Assembly (NCBI GenBank): GCA_039111635.1
Contig: JBCAQO010000013.1
Span: 806,001-870,000 of the forward strand
Direction of reading: 5' to 3'
Origin: Heterobasidion occidentale
Lineage: Eukaryota; Basidiomycota; Agaricomycetes; Russulales; Bondarzewiaceae
Length of the DNA stretch: 64,000 nt
Position numbers and translations under genes: made by a program. The first letter of the stretch is position 1; every line of letters begins with the position of its first letter. Positions 53,501-64,000 of this stretch are shown here, piece by piece. Under the pieces are notes generated by a model. The model was not told where the DNA came from and did no database searches. It saw only the letters and a list, made by a program, of their open reading frames with translations.

Positions 53501-55025
53501 ATGCCGTCGATACCCGCGGCGCTTCCAGTCTTTGCCGCTTTTATTGCATTTTCCGTCTCACTCTCTTTTATCAGGTCGTTTAGGGCTGAAGTTTCTGGGG
53601 CAGCTAGTTTTTGCGACTCTGGGATCTCCCTGAGTACTCTAGTGTAAGTTCGCTGTGGTTTCTGCGGAGCGTTGTTGCGTTGATTGGTTAACTTGCAGGT
53701 CTTCGTGGTATTGTCTAGCTATCTCTGCCATCTTTACACTGTGGGTGGTATATTTCGGTGGGTAGGTGGTTGGTATTTTTAGGCGGCGTATTATTTCCTT
53801 TGGTTTCCTTGCGCTGTTGACCTTGGTCCAGTACCTGCTAATTGTTTCTCCTTTATGGGCCCATTGTGCCTGTGTTTTTATTCTTGCAGTGGCGCGGCGC
53901 TTCTTTTCCAGGTGGTCGAGTTCGCTGTGGAGTAGTGATTCGTTGATCCTCGTGTCTGGGTTCGTGTCAATGTCGTGCTTGTTGGCTACGGCTGCCAGAT
54001 CTTTTCGTAGGTTGTTTATTTTGTTGTCTATCCTTGCCGCTGATGTTTTTGCTTCTTCTTTTGCTAGGGTTGTGATTTCTCTCTTGAAAGATTCCCACAC
54101 TGTTTGTGGATTTCGTGGTTCTGTTCGATCCTGTATGGCATTGTGTATTTCGGTCTCGAGCTTATTGCCTAGTCGTATGACTTTTTCAAGGAGCTTTCTG
54201 TTGTGACTAGGTATAAGGGCCATGTCCACCGTCCTCTCCCTATTTGGGGTGCATCTGAAGGTGAGAATCTTACGGATACGAGGTCGTGATCTGTGGGTAC
54301 TCCAGCTGGTCCCATGTCCCATTGAAATAGGCTTTGTTGGTGTGTCGAAGATGCGTATATTCTATCAAGTCTCGACAGGGATCCGTTATGTGATCGAAAG
54401 GTGAACTGTCTTATCGTTGGGAACATGTGTCTCCATGTGTCTTGTAGATGGTGCGTGTTTCGCAGGTCTCTGAGCGCTGTCGAAGCTTTTTCATCATCTA
54501 GTCTCGCCGGGGCTCTGTCAATTTTATCCTCTACGATATTGAAGTCGCCTAGCATGATGTCCGGTCGTTGAGCTAGGTATACTAGTTGGTCATTGATGTC
54601 AGTCCAAAAGGGTGGGTGTTCCTTGTAGTCGTTCGGTGCATATATGTTAAGGATTGATACTTTGTTCGTTTGGTGCCATGTGGTGTTCATTAGTATCACT
54701 CTACCCGGTATCAGTGTTATCATTTCCGTGTTTTCTGTGTTTGTTATTTCTCTGTTGAGCACGAATGCGACACCGCTTGCGTTCCCGGTGATGCCGGAGT
54801 TGAGTACTTTGATTTGTTTGCCGTATATTTCGTGGATCATGTTGACATGTTCATCTTTCAGGTGCGTTTCTTGTAGGGCTAGGATCCCTATTCGTTTAGT
54901 TTTCATTAGGCTGCAGATTTCCTGCCACTTAGATATTTGGCTGGTACCGAGGGTGTTAGAGGCTCGGCCTTTCATGTTTAGTGTCGCAATGGTTATGTTT
55001 GCTTTAGTGTTGCGGCTTATGGGTC
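50523..55025 (-). pseudogene. LINE ORF2-type pseudogene (endonuclease, RT, RNase H), main part
   Basis: Order on the minus strand: APE-type endonuclease (LALQETHLKDEH, IMLGDFNIVEDKIDRAP, SRLDRIYASS, PTDHDLVSVRF; 55025-54240). RT follows (GIDGIPYELW, YRPITLLNTDYKLL, VALDQEKAY, TRQGDPISAFVFNLAIEPL, NLFADDTTVYL; 53640-52600). A cysteine-rich linker (CTCGPCHEDRRRGCKNPNKC) precedes RNase H (VYTDGSCINNGKENAKSRAG, NQAGELTAVLIA, RTDSRYVIDGL, WVKGHSGEAGNEEADNLA; 51450-51030), then ARCTECDYANEDLEHILIDC. Frame breaks occur near 54,240, 53,640, 53,075 and 52,055, so it is inactive. The last residues before the DNA element are KLGTVLGV. Confidence 0.9.
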
Positions 55026-55748
55026 GCAGGGACCTGATTTGGCACGAATCAGAGTGCTCCCACAAACAGAGAACCAGTCTCTGCTAGATACAACCTTTGT
55101 GGCAGCGAATCCACACTCGTAGTGGTACTTGACAAGGAGTCGGTATTGCTCTGCATTCATAAACTGTATCGCCTCCGAGGATTAGAAGATCGGATGCTCT
55201 AGAGTGCGTGGGATTGCCTGGCGTGCAATATCGAGGAGACCAAAGCGACAGGCGATCGCATATACATCAACAGGGTCTCGTTCGAGGGCATCGACCAGTA
55301 CCTGTTCGGCAACGCCATCGAAGGCCTCGATGTCATATTTCCGCGAAGCCTCGAACACAAAGCGGAGGTCGCTCAGCTTCTCGATCTTTGGCGATCGCAC
55401 AGGATAAATGGACCGGAGCATGAACTCGACGGTTTGCGCGTCCTCCGCAAGAAGAATGACAAAGAGACCATCGCGGTGCTCATCTGCTGTATCATTCGCC
55501 GACCCCGTACGAGGTTCATCGAGAGGCTGCGGGAGGCTGAAAAGCTCCCTAAAAAAAGGTGAGGCGAGAGAGAGGATGTTCTTGTAAACGCGAAAGTCTG
55601 TGTTGTCGGATGAGCGCAGGATGACGTCTGCGTGCGGTTCGTCAAAGGGGAATTGCGCGTCCACGACCGGCCGAGTTTTCTGTAGCGCAAGTGCAGTCAT
55701 GTCGAGTCGTGGTTGTACCTCTGAAGGGGACCAAACCTGTCTAAACAC
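55026..55748 (-). pseudogene. BTB gene 6, N-terminal part
   Basis: The open frame begins MFRQVWSPSEVQPRLDMTAL at 55748; a later ATG (MTALALQKTR, 55700) is a plausible start. The BTB domain has PHADVILRSSDNTDFRVYKN, SLASPFFRELFSLPQP and QTVEFMLRSIYPVRSP, then EASRKYDIEAFDGVAEQVLV and YAIACRFGLLDIARQA. A TAA follows LEHPIF at about 55182, after which NAEQYRLLVKYHYECGFAAT continues in the same frame to the duplication at 55026. It is interrupted by about 12 kb of nested elements, with its end at 42768-43139. The in-frame stop may be later decay. Confidence 0.85.
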
Positions 55749-56016
55749 CTCCGTGGATTCATGATGTCACGAAGCACATCCGACTCGCACTGATATGACG
55801 AGATTCGGCATTTGTACATATCATCTCCTTCTAGCTGTTAAAGGCTGTTATCGGCGGTGAGAAATAATGTCAAGTGAGCCATCCTCGGTGCTTCATTAGC
55901 TGTTATGATATCATCAATAACTTCGTCAGCACGGGTGTCGACCTGCACCCTCCTGCACCTGCATAAGCCTTCGTTCCATCTAGTTCATTCTTCTTGTTTG
56001 TTTTTTGTCGTCAGGA
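55749..56016. other. Divergent intergenic region between BTB gene 6 and the oxidoreductase
   Basis: Start codons are 268 bp apart. A C/T-rich stretch TTCATTCTTCTTGTTTGTTT (about 55,984) precedes the plus-strand start, as is common in fungal promoters. No TATA seen. Confidence 0.45.
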
Positions 56017-57316
56017 ATGGCGCCCGATCATCAGAAAGCTATTCTCGTGAGCGAAACAGGATGGGTCGTCTTGGACCAAGCAGAGGTGCCGCAGCTTGCT
56101 CCTGGCAAGATACTTGTCAAGATCATTGCCGCTGCACAAAACCCTGCCGATTGTGCGTGGTACATCTCAATTCACGAGCGATATTAATCATGATGACCAA
56201 CCCAACTCCACGCTATCCTTCCAGGGAAAGGCGTTACACTGGGAAGAAAGACAGGCGCCGTTGTCGGATGCGACTTTGCGGGCACGGTCGAAGAGATCGG
56301 CCCAGGAGTTCCACCTGTCGTCAGAACGGTTGGCGAGCGCGTTGCCGGTTTTGTGCGCACAGGTGATTGAACCCATCTATTGAATGGATTGCGTTATTCT
56401 CTGATTGACGCTCATCGCCATCTTTCAGCGACGAGCTCAAACGGTGCATTCGCTGAATACGTCGTGGCACCTGCTGAAGTGGTGGTTCACGTACCTGACG
56501 AGTGGTCCTTTGAGGATGCTGCTCAGCTAGGCATCGCACCCTTCACCGCTGCCCAAACTCTCTTCATCACTCTAAGCCTCCCCACACCTCTTTCTCCGAC
56601 TACTGAGCCAACGTCCATCCTTATTTCGGGCGGTTCTTCATCTGTCGGCCTCTATGCTATTCAGCTCGCGAAATTATCTGGCCTTCGCGTTATCGCTACG
56701 TCTTCTCCACGAAATTTCGACTTGGTGAAGTCCTACGGTGCGGATGAAGTCTATGACTACCGTGATCCCGACGCTGCACGCAAAATCAAGGACTCGACAA
56801 ATGGACAGTTAAAGGAAGCATTAGACTGTATTGGCGAAGATAGCACTCCTACGCTCATCTCTGATGCTCTGAGCGATAGCGGCGGTATTGTCGCCATCAT
56901 TACTAAGTACGATGGCCCCAGGGCAGGAGTGAAGGTCATCCGTTCCGTCGTATTCTCTCTACTCGGCGAGGTGAGTGGCCCCTCTTTCTCTCCTCGAATA
57001 CTGGGGTTTAGATGCCATACACAAGGCGTTCGATCTACCTTTCGCATTTACTCCGACAGCGAAGGATATAGAGCAAGGCAGAAATATGGCGAAATTATTA
57101 TCCGAGATCTTAGCTTCTGGCAAGATCAAACCGAATCCTGTACGGGTGCTTCCAAACGGCCTGGCCAGTGTCTCTGAGGGACTGCAATACATGAAAGATG
57201 GAAAGGCAGTCGACACCTCTGTTTCGTGTGGTGATAGCTATCTGACTAATTTCTTGGAACAAACACAGGTCAGCGCACAGAAGATCACCTATCGGATTTC
57301 CGACACACCGACATGA
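56017..57316 (+). CDS. MDR-superfamily oxidoreductase (quinone oxidoreductase / trans-enoyl reductase type)
   Basis: Model: join(56017..56152, 56225..56362, 56429..56970, 57026..57205, 57269..57316), 347 residues; the first three introns have GT-AG ends and correct phase. The N-terminal GroES-like domain has VLVKIIAAAQNPADWKG-type sequence and VVGCDFAGTVEEIGPGVP. The Rossmann part has SILISGGSSSVGLYAIQLAK, LVKSYGADEVYDYRD and ALDCIGEDSTPTLI. The C-terminal part has AKLLSEILASGKIKPNPVRV and ends AQKITYRISDTPT. No zinc-ligand pattern is visible, so it is a zinc-independent NADPH reductase; the substrate is unknown. The last intron would use a GC donor (57206); without it the frame is also open, adding 21 residues. 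No biosynthetic neighbours suggest a cluster. Confidence 0.9.
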
Positions 57317-57597
57317 AGGGCGACGTGTCACGATATATATCAGTCTCAAGAGGTCTCGCACATGTTTTTCGAGAATGTGAGATGGAAGATACCACGAAAT
57401 TGAAGCTGAGTTTTATCATGCTTACACAGTCTTGAAGCTTGGAACTTAGAGCGCAAGGAAGGTAGGTCGCCATACTGTTGACGATATCGCTTATGTATTT
57501 CTGAGTTTGTTGCAATGAAACAAGCGAAGCTGAATACATGATAATGCTATCCATGTGGTATGGATAAGATCGTAGAGGACAAAATACTTGCCCTCGA
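57317..57597. other. Convergent intergenic region
   Basis: 3' regions of the oxidoreductase (plus) and UTP22 (minus). No gene seen. Confidence 0.5.
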
Positions 57598-60500
57598 TCA
57601 ATTTTTGACTAGACCAGCACCTAAACGAGCAATCTCGCTCAATACTGCGCTTTCGTTGAGGGTCACTAGTCCTTTATCCTTGTCTTTACCCTTCTCATTC
57701 CCCTGTATGAGTGCCAAGATATCAGTCACTGCGTTTGAGAACACGCTATCTACACTCACTTTAGTGATAGGAACGCTAGAAAAGTTATTGAAGACGCGGA
57801 ATGGTCGAGCCTGCTTCAGGGTGGGGTCCCAGACTGCTCCAATTCTGTCACCACCAAGTGGATCGTAGAAAATTTTCAGAGTGTCTGTGTAAATGCGCTA
57901 GGATAGGGGGCCAATCAGGACAGTGACGAGGCTGAATCCATGAAAATCTACCTTGAGATCATCGACGAACATCTGCGCAGGGTCGAATCCAGGCCGTGGA
58001 GTGCCTGCCTCGTCATTTTGAAGCTGTAGATTCGCGAATTTGCCTTTCCTAGCCCATGCACTAGGATTGGTAATGATGTTTTGGTAGTAGCGCGGAAGAA
58101 CTGATTGCTCTAGTTGGATGACAAAATCGTAGTCGTCAATGGGGTGGATGAAGAGAGACTATTGGGATCGACTCAAGGGTGAGCTATTATTCGCAGACAG
58201 GTGCCTCAAGCATACCTTGACATCCAACACGTGCGTCTCTATTCCTTGCAAGCAATCCCACGTAGCCTTTGCTAACGCGCGCACACGGTGGGCAGCAATA
58301 AGGTCTGGGCCCTGAGATGTCCACATATGCCCACCCTTATCGAACTCCGTTGATACTGTCCACACGCTCTTCGTGCCAGCGGGAGCAGCAGCCTTGCTCG
58401 GATCGAGTCCACCCTCCGACTCGCCATAGAGCGGCACGAAGATCCCGTCTGCCCACTTCCAGTCTTTCAAAAATCCGATGACCTGCGCGAATCCGCGCTC
58501 CCTGCTTTCCGGCACACTCTCATATACCTGTCCCGAGTTTGATGTTGGCCCTCGACCGAGGAAGATGGAGGCACATAGAATTTCCACAACTTCTTCGCCA
58601 ACTTGACTGTGCAGTAGCCAATGCGCCGCCAACCATCTCTTGACTAGTCTGACTGTCCCCGCGTAGGCGGAGAACCGATGACACAGCACCGCAATGGCAC
58701 GATGATGTCGAGGCGAATGAATGGAGTTCCGATTGTATAACTCCAATGCATGCGCGGCCTCTCCCGATCTGAGCCTTGCGTGGATCCTCGATGGTATTTG
58801 TAGGCCTTTGGCACATGTAGCTGCTCATCGACGATCCGGTGCAACAGTGTTGCCTCGCGATCGTGCCATATCCGTGCCAAGAATACCCAACCTTGGCTCG
58901 TCACGATCTCCAATCGGGATTGATCTTGGATTTGCGACCCTGTGACACCGTCACCAACGACAACTTGTGCACGGACGCCCTCCACAGCGATCATCAAAGC
59001 AGCTGCCATCCGCTCGAAGAAGGCCAACTTCATTTTCTGGATCGCCCGGAGGTCGTCCGGCCACCGTGCCGACTTCTCGAACTCCAGGACGATCTCCATC
59101 GGTGGAATGTAGCGGGCACACTGGGGAAGAGACGTGGAAGAGGATGCAGGTATGGCGACAGGATTGAAGGCACTAGTGTAGCGCAAATATTCCGACACAG
59201 GGCTGACATTGAGGATTGATAATGGAAGATCTTTGTCTAGACTCTTGAGAGTCTTGACGAGATCGTCGAAAGCAGCCATGGCGCCTTTGAAACCTGCCGA
59301 CATGCCCGCAGAGCGATACAATGACGAGATAGACTCTGGCAATCTCAAGACACTGTCGAATGCGGGCTGCCATGTAAGCACCACTCTTCATGAAGATTGA
59401 AATGTCTGGCCAAAATGTGTCGCACGACCATGGTCGGAATATGGGCTCGTTCGTCTGCGCTCTTGACATCCCAAACAACACTTTCAACGATGCTTCCGTC
59501 TTTGAAACGGCGAAGCTCGGCATTATCGCCCCAGAAATCGCGGAAATCCTCTGCGGCCTTTGAGGTAGCTTCTGACGCTGTAGGACCGTGGTCAACTAGT
59601 CGGAATGCATGCTCGGCATTGAATATCAGTCCGATGAAAATAAGAGAGGGGTTTGATGGATGTGCCTGGGAAAGGGGGCGAGGTTGGAGGGAGGGATGGA
59701 GGATTGCTAGTCCTTTAATGCGTTGGCCAAGGCCACGGCGAAGCAACGATGCGATAGAACTAAATAATGCGTTGGACGGCGATCCATGCTCAAGCGTTTC
59801 ATGCAACGATGGGAAGCGCATTTTGGCGGAAGAGATGTCAACATTATATATTAAAGTGAGCCATATGAACGTCCTTCAGATCGAAATGCTGCTAACCGTA
59901 TCAAGGCGTCGTATCGATTCAAGAGATCTCGGCTTTCCTTGAGAAAAACGTCCGGGAAGGGGTCGTTTGACACTGTGTTGTTGTCCAATATCTCCAGCGT
60001 TATCTTGGCATCATGTCTGAGCTGAACTTGGCGGTCAGCGATGACAACGTAGATATGACAGGAAAATCTACCATGTCGAGCGAGGCAAGAGGAACACCTG
60101 CCAACAGGTTTATTAACGATGATGAGTCTACAAAGACTGCTCCATCATGAGATGTGTACGTCTCTGGAGGAAACTAGGATAGACATCGAGAATCAGCCTG
60201 CGAAAAAGTCTGCAATGTGTATAGTACGCACACGATGGCCCTCTCTACTCTTGACAAATGTCCTCTCACCCGCGAGGTCATGACGGCCTGATAGTCATAA
60301 GTTTCGTGAAGTGCATCAAAAATAGGACAGTTTTACTGAGGAAGCTCAAGGCGGCTTTGAACAGCTGATAAGAGCTGAGCCCCTTCCCTAATGGCCTTTT
60401 TCGCGTCGCCTTGCTAATGGCATTGACCACTAGTTCTTCACCGTTCACCACCATCTCCAACAGACTACTCCACCATGCGCCACGCCCTTGAAAGCCTCGC

Positions 60501-62057
60501 ACGCACATCTTCTTGCCTTCGCCATAGCCTCGTTGGTTCGCCCATATACGGAGGAGAGCCAGCGCATCAGCGTACGACGGTATATCTTGTTTGAGTGCAT
60601 GTACGGCGAGCAGATGCGATTTGGGAGTGACAGATAGAAGGAGAGCAGTGTTATAAAGTGGGGTCGGAAGACTCTCGGATGTTGAATCAGCGGGAGGTGC
60701 ATCGCTTTCTGCCAGGTGAACTCGGAAGTTACTACGATGCGGAGAGAGGCGGGAAAGAGGGATCGGAGACGATGGTGGAAGGACAGGGATGATTCTGACT
60801 TGGGCATTGAGCTTCGTGAAGTCAGTTTGAGAGCCATCTAGAAAGATATATAGGATAGACACGTAAAGAGACCTAATATTGTACTAACCTTGTCGCGGAC
60901 GCAACACAAGAGTGGACAGTCGAAGATCGCCCCCACTGGATTCGTAGAATGTATCCACGTTTAGCCCACTGTTTGAGTCAATAATGTGTCTAGCCAAGAC
61001 AGCCAAGTAATACGCTTTTTTGTGAAAAAAGCGTCCGTTCAGATAGTCTTTTTCTTGAAATAGGCTCTGCGTCGCTTATGAGCGTCTCATGAAATTTTAT
61101 AAACAGCTGACGTACTGAGGGCATCTCGACCGCAACGTCTACAATCCAGGGTTCACCGTCCTTCGCTTTGACGCTGACTTTGTTCGCCCAGCTTCCCACT
61201 AGAAAGACATCTGCTGGTTTTTCGAACGCCACTTTCCAGTTTGCATCCTCAGAGGGCAAGGGCAACGGGTACGGGACGGAGATGGGTGTGGACGGCGGAC
61301 TAGCCTTCATTTTCCCTTTGCTTTTGGATTTGCCTTTGGGAAGCTTCCCTGGAATCTCGTTGTTTAATAGTGATCGTGCAGCTTCCAAGGGATGCTGAGG
61401 GTCGACTGATGGAGTGAGGATAGACATGAATGTAAAGCGAGGAGGAAGCGATCCAGAGGTGCCATGCGAGAGGGTTTCGGACGGACGTTCGGGAGTAGAG
61501 CATCGATCTGTTAAACACGCATCGTAAATACGCGTTCGAACAAGAGATGTTGTATGCCTCTGATTCTGGGGGTAGTTGGATTATCCCTGCAGAATGCACA
61601 ATTGCAACGCTGCAGGCAGCACGCACCTGCAGTTTAAACGAGCTGGACCTGAACAGGTCAGTAGCTTCCTTGATCGCTCTGACTTCGTCTCCGGTGGGGG
61701 GTTTCTTGGGCTTCCCCCCCCGCTCGTGATGGGGTTCCCCGTCAACATCCATAGACATGCCCGTGCCTTCCCATTCGTCGTCTTCTCCTTCCGCGCCATC
61801 CTCCCCTGCCTCACTTGCGTCAGCAGGACTATTTGTCTCTAATGCAGAATGGCCATCCTCTGGCAGCGCGACGTCTTCGCTTTCGCTCCCGGAGTTCTCG
61901 ACGGGTTGCACGCCATTTTCGTGCTCAGCTTCGGGAGTTAATTGTCTCTTCTACATTCCAGGTTTAGTTCAGACCGAGAGATGGAACGGAAGACACACAC
62001 CTTCGAGCCTCGCGAGCTGTTTTCCTTCCCTCTTTTGCGCTTAAGATTCAGTGCCAT
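57598..62057 (-). CDS. UTP22: Utp22/Nrap-family pre-rRNA processing protein, with two apparent frameshifts
   Basis: Starts MALNLKRKRGKENSSRGSK at 62057 and ends LSEIARLGAGLVKN at 57598, with about ten exons. Landmarks are an acidic N-terminus (GSESEDVALPEDGHSALETN), DVFLVGSWANKVSVKAKDGE, VDVAVEMPSVRQ, DALALLRIWANQRGYGEGKK, WWSSLLEMVVNG, LGQRIKGLAILHPSLQPRPL, FRDFWGDNAELRRFKDGSIV, NVSPVSEYLRYTSAF, SPRHHRAIAVLCHRFSAYAG, GTVRLVKRWLAAHWLLHSQV and DYDFVIQLEQSVLPRYYQN. In yeast Utp22 is a nucleolar subunit of the small-subunit processome (UTP-C). Between IVDEQLHVPKA (58,810) and HALELYNRNSIHSPRHH (58,740) the frame shifts +1 twice: HVPKA, then TIEDPRKAQIG, then EAAHALELYN. A single essential-type gene with two insertions within 60 bp suggests base-call errors. 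Confidence 0.93.
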
Positions 62058-62569
62058 TTGGAAGTGATGGGGAGAAATTCTGGATTCCCGATGCAATAAC
62101 TTTTGCGAGAGCGGACTGAGAGCGGCTGGACCGGTCAGTCACTCTCTGTCACTGTTCGCGTCACTGGTCTGTCACGTAGGTCTGCTCTCAGCTGCTCTCT
62201 CAACAAGATCACCAAAATCCATGACTTCCAGATTTCTAATGAACAGACAGCAACGAATTTTAGCCTGGAAATATCTCATGTATTTTCCTCAGAAATTTCT
62301 GAACCTCATTCTCAAAGGCTATCTCTAACACTCTGACTTTTTGATGAACATCTCGATCTTGTCGAACCTTTGGCGACTTCAAGTCATCGCAAGCCTTCGT
62401 CGTGCCAATTTAACGTTCACATGGCACGGAGGGATATCGGGAACCCTCATATGACTCTGGTATGTATATATGCTCACCACGTACATTTTTACATGACGTG
62501 TCATCACTGCTTTCTGCGCTGTTCTCAAGGCACCTCGCAGCTATTTTGTCGATATGCCTCATGCCAGGC
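62058..62569. other. Intergenic up to the assembly gap
   Basis: Upstream of UTP22. I see no continuation of the P-type ATPase gene here, which should need more than 1 kb after its last visible exon. Confidence 0.5.
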
Positions 62570-62669
62570 NNNNNNNNNNNNNNNNNNNNNNNNNNNNNNN
62601 NNNNNNNNNNNNNNNNNNNNNNNNNNNNNNNNNNNNNNNNNNNNNNNNNNNNNNNNNNNNNNNNNNNNN
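62570..62669. other. Assembly gap, 100 N
   Basis: A run of exactly 100 N, the usual placeholder for a gap of unknown size. It interrupts the 3' part of the ATPase gene. Confidence 0.98.
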
Positions 62670-64000
62670 TCAAAAAAAATCTTTTGATGAGATCACTAGG
62701 CGTACCGGCTTCGTGTGTCGGATTCTCCTTCAAGTCCAAAATGAGGGCTTCTCTATCAACGATCTCGACATCACGAGCGACATGGACGGCCGTCAAAGGA
62801 TTGTCGCCAGTGATCATGATACACTGCATAGTACATCAGGAAGCGTGTAGAAATGAAAGTCAAAGAGACATACACGATGGGAAGAGTCTGCAAGCATCTT
62901 GAGTGCCTCCACAGCATCCGGCTTAAGAGGGCAGTGGAATACAAGGAACCCGGCAAATACCAACCGGCTTTCGACTTCATCGCGAGTCAGCTTGTTGATC
63001 TGCCGCACCCAAAGTAAAGTATCTTAGGTGAGATGTATACACCGCGCAGTGCCGAACACCGACCTTGTCATTCGAGATGGAGTCGATCTCCTTCATGCCA
63101 AGCGCGAGGACGCGGCTGCCCCGTCGAGTAAACCATTTGTATGTCTCGTCGTATTTTTCCGGAACCGTCGCCAACATGGTTTTGATGGTTTCAGGAGCGC
63201 CTTTGACCGCGACCAAGCCACGGCCGCCAGAGAGCGTAGACACCGTCGACATGCGCTTCAAGGCAGAAGAGAACTGGAATCTTCGGCGAATATTGAGCGT
63301 CGTGCGGTGCGGCGCAGCTGCCGATGACGGAGTCACGGTATCGCCCCTGGAGATTTGCCATTCGAGAGCCTCCAGCGTCGTTTTTTCCATAGGGTCGCCG
63401 ACGATCGTTCCGTCGTCCAGACGCACCAGCGCATGTGCACCGGCAAGGCAAAGCGTCGTCGTGCGGCTGCTTTCTTTGACATCAACGAGTTCAAACCATC
63501 AGTCTGGCTGAATAAAAGTATTGAGCAGAGACCAGGGCATTGATCTGTGTCAAAGACTCACTCAACACCGGCGATACCCTCCAACACCAAATTTTCAGCA
63601 GTGATAGTCCCCGTTTTGTCAAAGCAGCATACATCCACGCGGCCCGCAAAAGGAATTCGGAACGGCTCGGTACAGAATATCGCTAATATCATACGTGAAG
63701 CTTTGACCACTGCGAATGGCGGTTCACACTCACCATACTTCGACAGCGCGACGAGTGAGGCATTGACGGCGAGCGACAACTCCATTGGCAACTCGGGAGG
63801 CACCACGCTGGTTACGATCAGCACACAATCTAGAAGAAGTTTCGACTTCTTCAAGTCCCTCTCGATACCTGCGGGGACATGGTCAGAGACAAAGATGTGT
63901 CGCAAGAAAGCAAGGAGGCACACCTTTGACCCAGACATACCAACTAGCAGCAATGGCGAAGATGAGCAGGAACCCAATGAAGAGGAAAGACTCCATGTTG
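62670..64000 (-). CDS. SPF1: P5A-type ATPase (Spf1), partial at both ends
   Basis: Multi-exon, read on the minus strand from the window end. It has membrane segment [20 protein letters not shown], the P5A signature [20 protein letters not shown], the phosphorylation site [18 protein letters not shown], and nucleotide-binding parts ([68 protein letters not shown]). [20 protein letters not shown] and [20 protein letters not shown] follow, ending at SDLIKRFF beside the gap. Introns with GT-AG ends separate most of these (for example 63,923-63,870). Spf1 is an ER P5A ATPase that removes mistargeted transmembrane helices. The N-terminal part lies beyond the window; the end of the P domain and the C-terminal helices are missing in the gap. 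Confidence 0.93.

Larger units (their letters stand above)
43140..55025 (-). mobile_element. 5'-truncated LINE inserted in BTB gene 6 (15-bp duplication), itself interrupted
   Basis: GCAGGGACCTGATTT occurs at 43125-43139 and 55026-55040. The 3' end is a poly-A on the minus strand (T run 43140-43148). The 5' end at 55025 enters just before the endonuclease (ITIATLNMKGRAS), so no ORF1 is present, as expected for incomplete target-primed reverse transcription. The body is about 5.06 kb after removal of the DNA element at 43703-50522. The coding part is described separately. Confidence 0.9.

Noticed and set aside
1..64000. A secondary-metabolite cluster around the C9-methyltransferase and the MDR oxidoreductase
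   Set aside because: The two genes are 20 kb apart with housekeeping and BTB genes between, and there is no synthase, transporter or regulator.

Overview
The window reads as nuclear DNA of a filamentous basidiomycete, most likely an Agaricomycete. The genes have many short introns (about 50-75 nt, GTRNGT donors). Orthologues of conserved fungal genes are present (Yif1, sphingolipid C9-methyltransferase, Utp22, Spf1). There is a tandem family of BTB/POZ genes, and the rest is dominated by Gypsy LTR elements, LINEs and DNA transposons. No taxonomy search was possible, so the clade is an inference. Gene coordinates are hand-built splice models.

Layout. 1-31,260 is a repeat-rich block. A decayed plus-strand Gypsy pol (44-4186) is followed by an antisense four-exon cysteine-rich gene (4668-6304) lying between two copies of a polypurine-tract-like sequence, then an LTR (about 6698-7729). 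A second LTR (8017-8851) abuts a decayed minus-strand Gypsy element (8852-13134). A degenerate DNA transposase-like gene (13,240-22,321) is split by an LTR element (16105-20702) with a 5-bp target duplication; that element carries an array of about fifteen CAATGACGTTAAACTA-like motifs. A pogo/Fot1-like transposase pseudogene (23,860-26,983, minus) is split by a solo LTR (25758-26599, duplication AGACA). A 3.3-kb segment bounded by a perfect 42-bp inverted repeat (27640-30962) holds a broken cyclin gene and a minisatellite.

31,265-64,000 is gene-bearing. It contains BTB genes at 31,265, 36,391, 37,441, 40,342, 41,342 and 42,768 (the last continuing at 55,748), all on the minus strand. Yif1 (minus) and sphingolipid C9-methyltransferase (plus) are divergent across 124 bp. 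An MDR oxidoreductase (56017-57316), the ribosome-biogenesis gene UTP22 (57598-62057) and a partial P5A ATPase gene next to a 100-N gap complete the right end.

The most striking structure is a nested insertion in the last BTB gene. A 5'-truncated minus-strand LINE sits in the BTB gene (15-bp duplication). A DNA element with CATCAGCAAA termini sits in that LINE (TA duplication). An intact two-ORF plus-strand LINE sits in that DNA element, inside a tRNA-like segment (14-bp duplication). Reading frames resume exactly across the duplications. A second CATCAGCAAA-terminated element (38073-39915) splits another BTB gene and is built of foldback arms, so the two together suggest an unrecognised transposon family.
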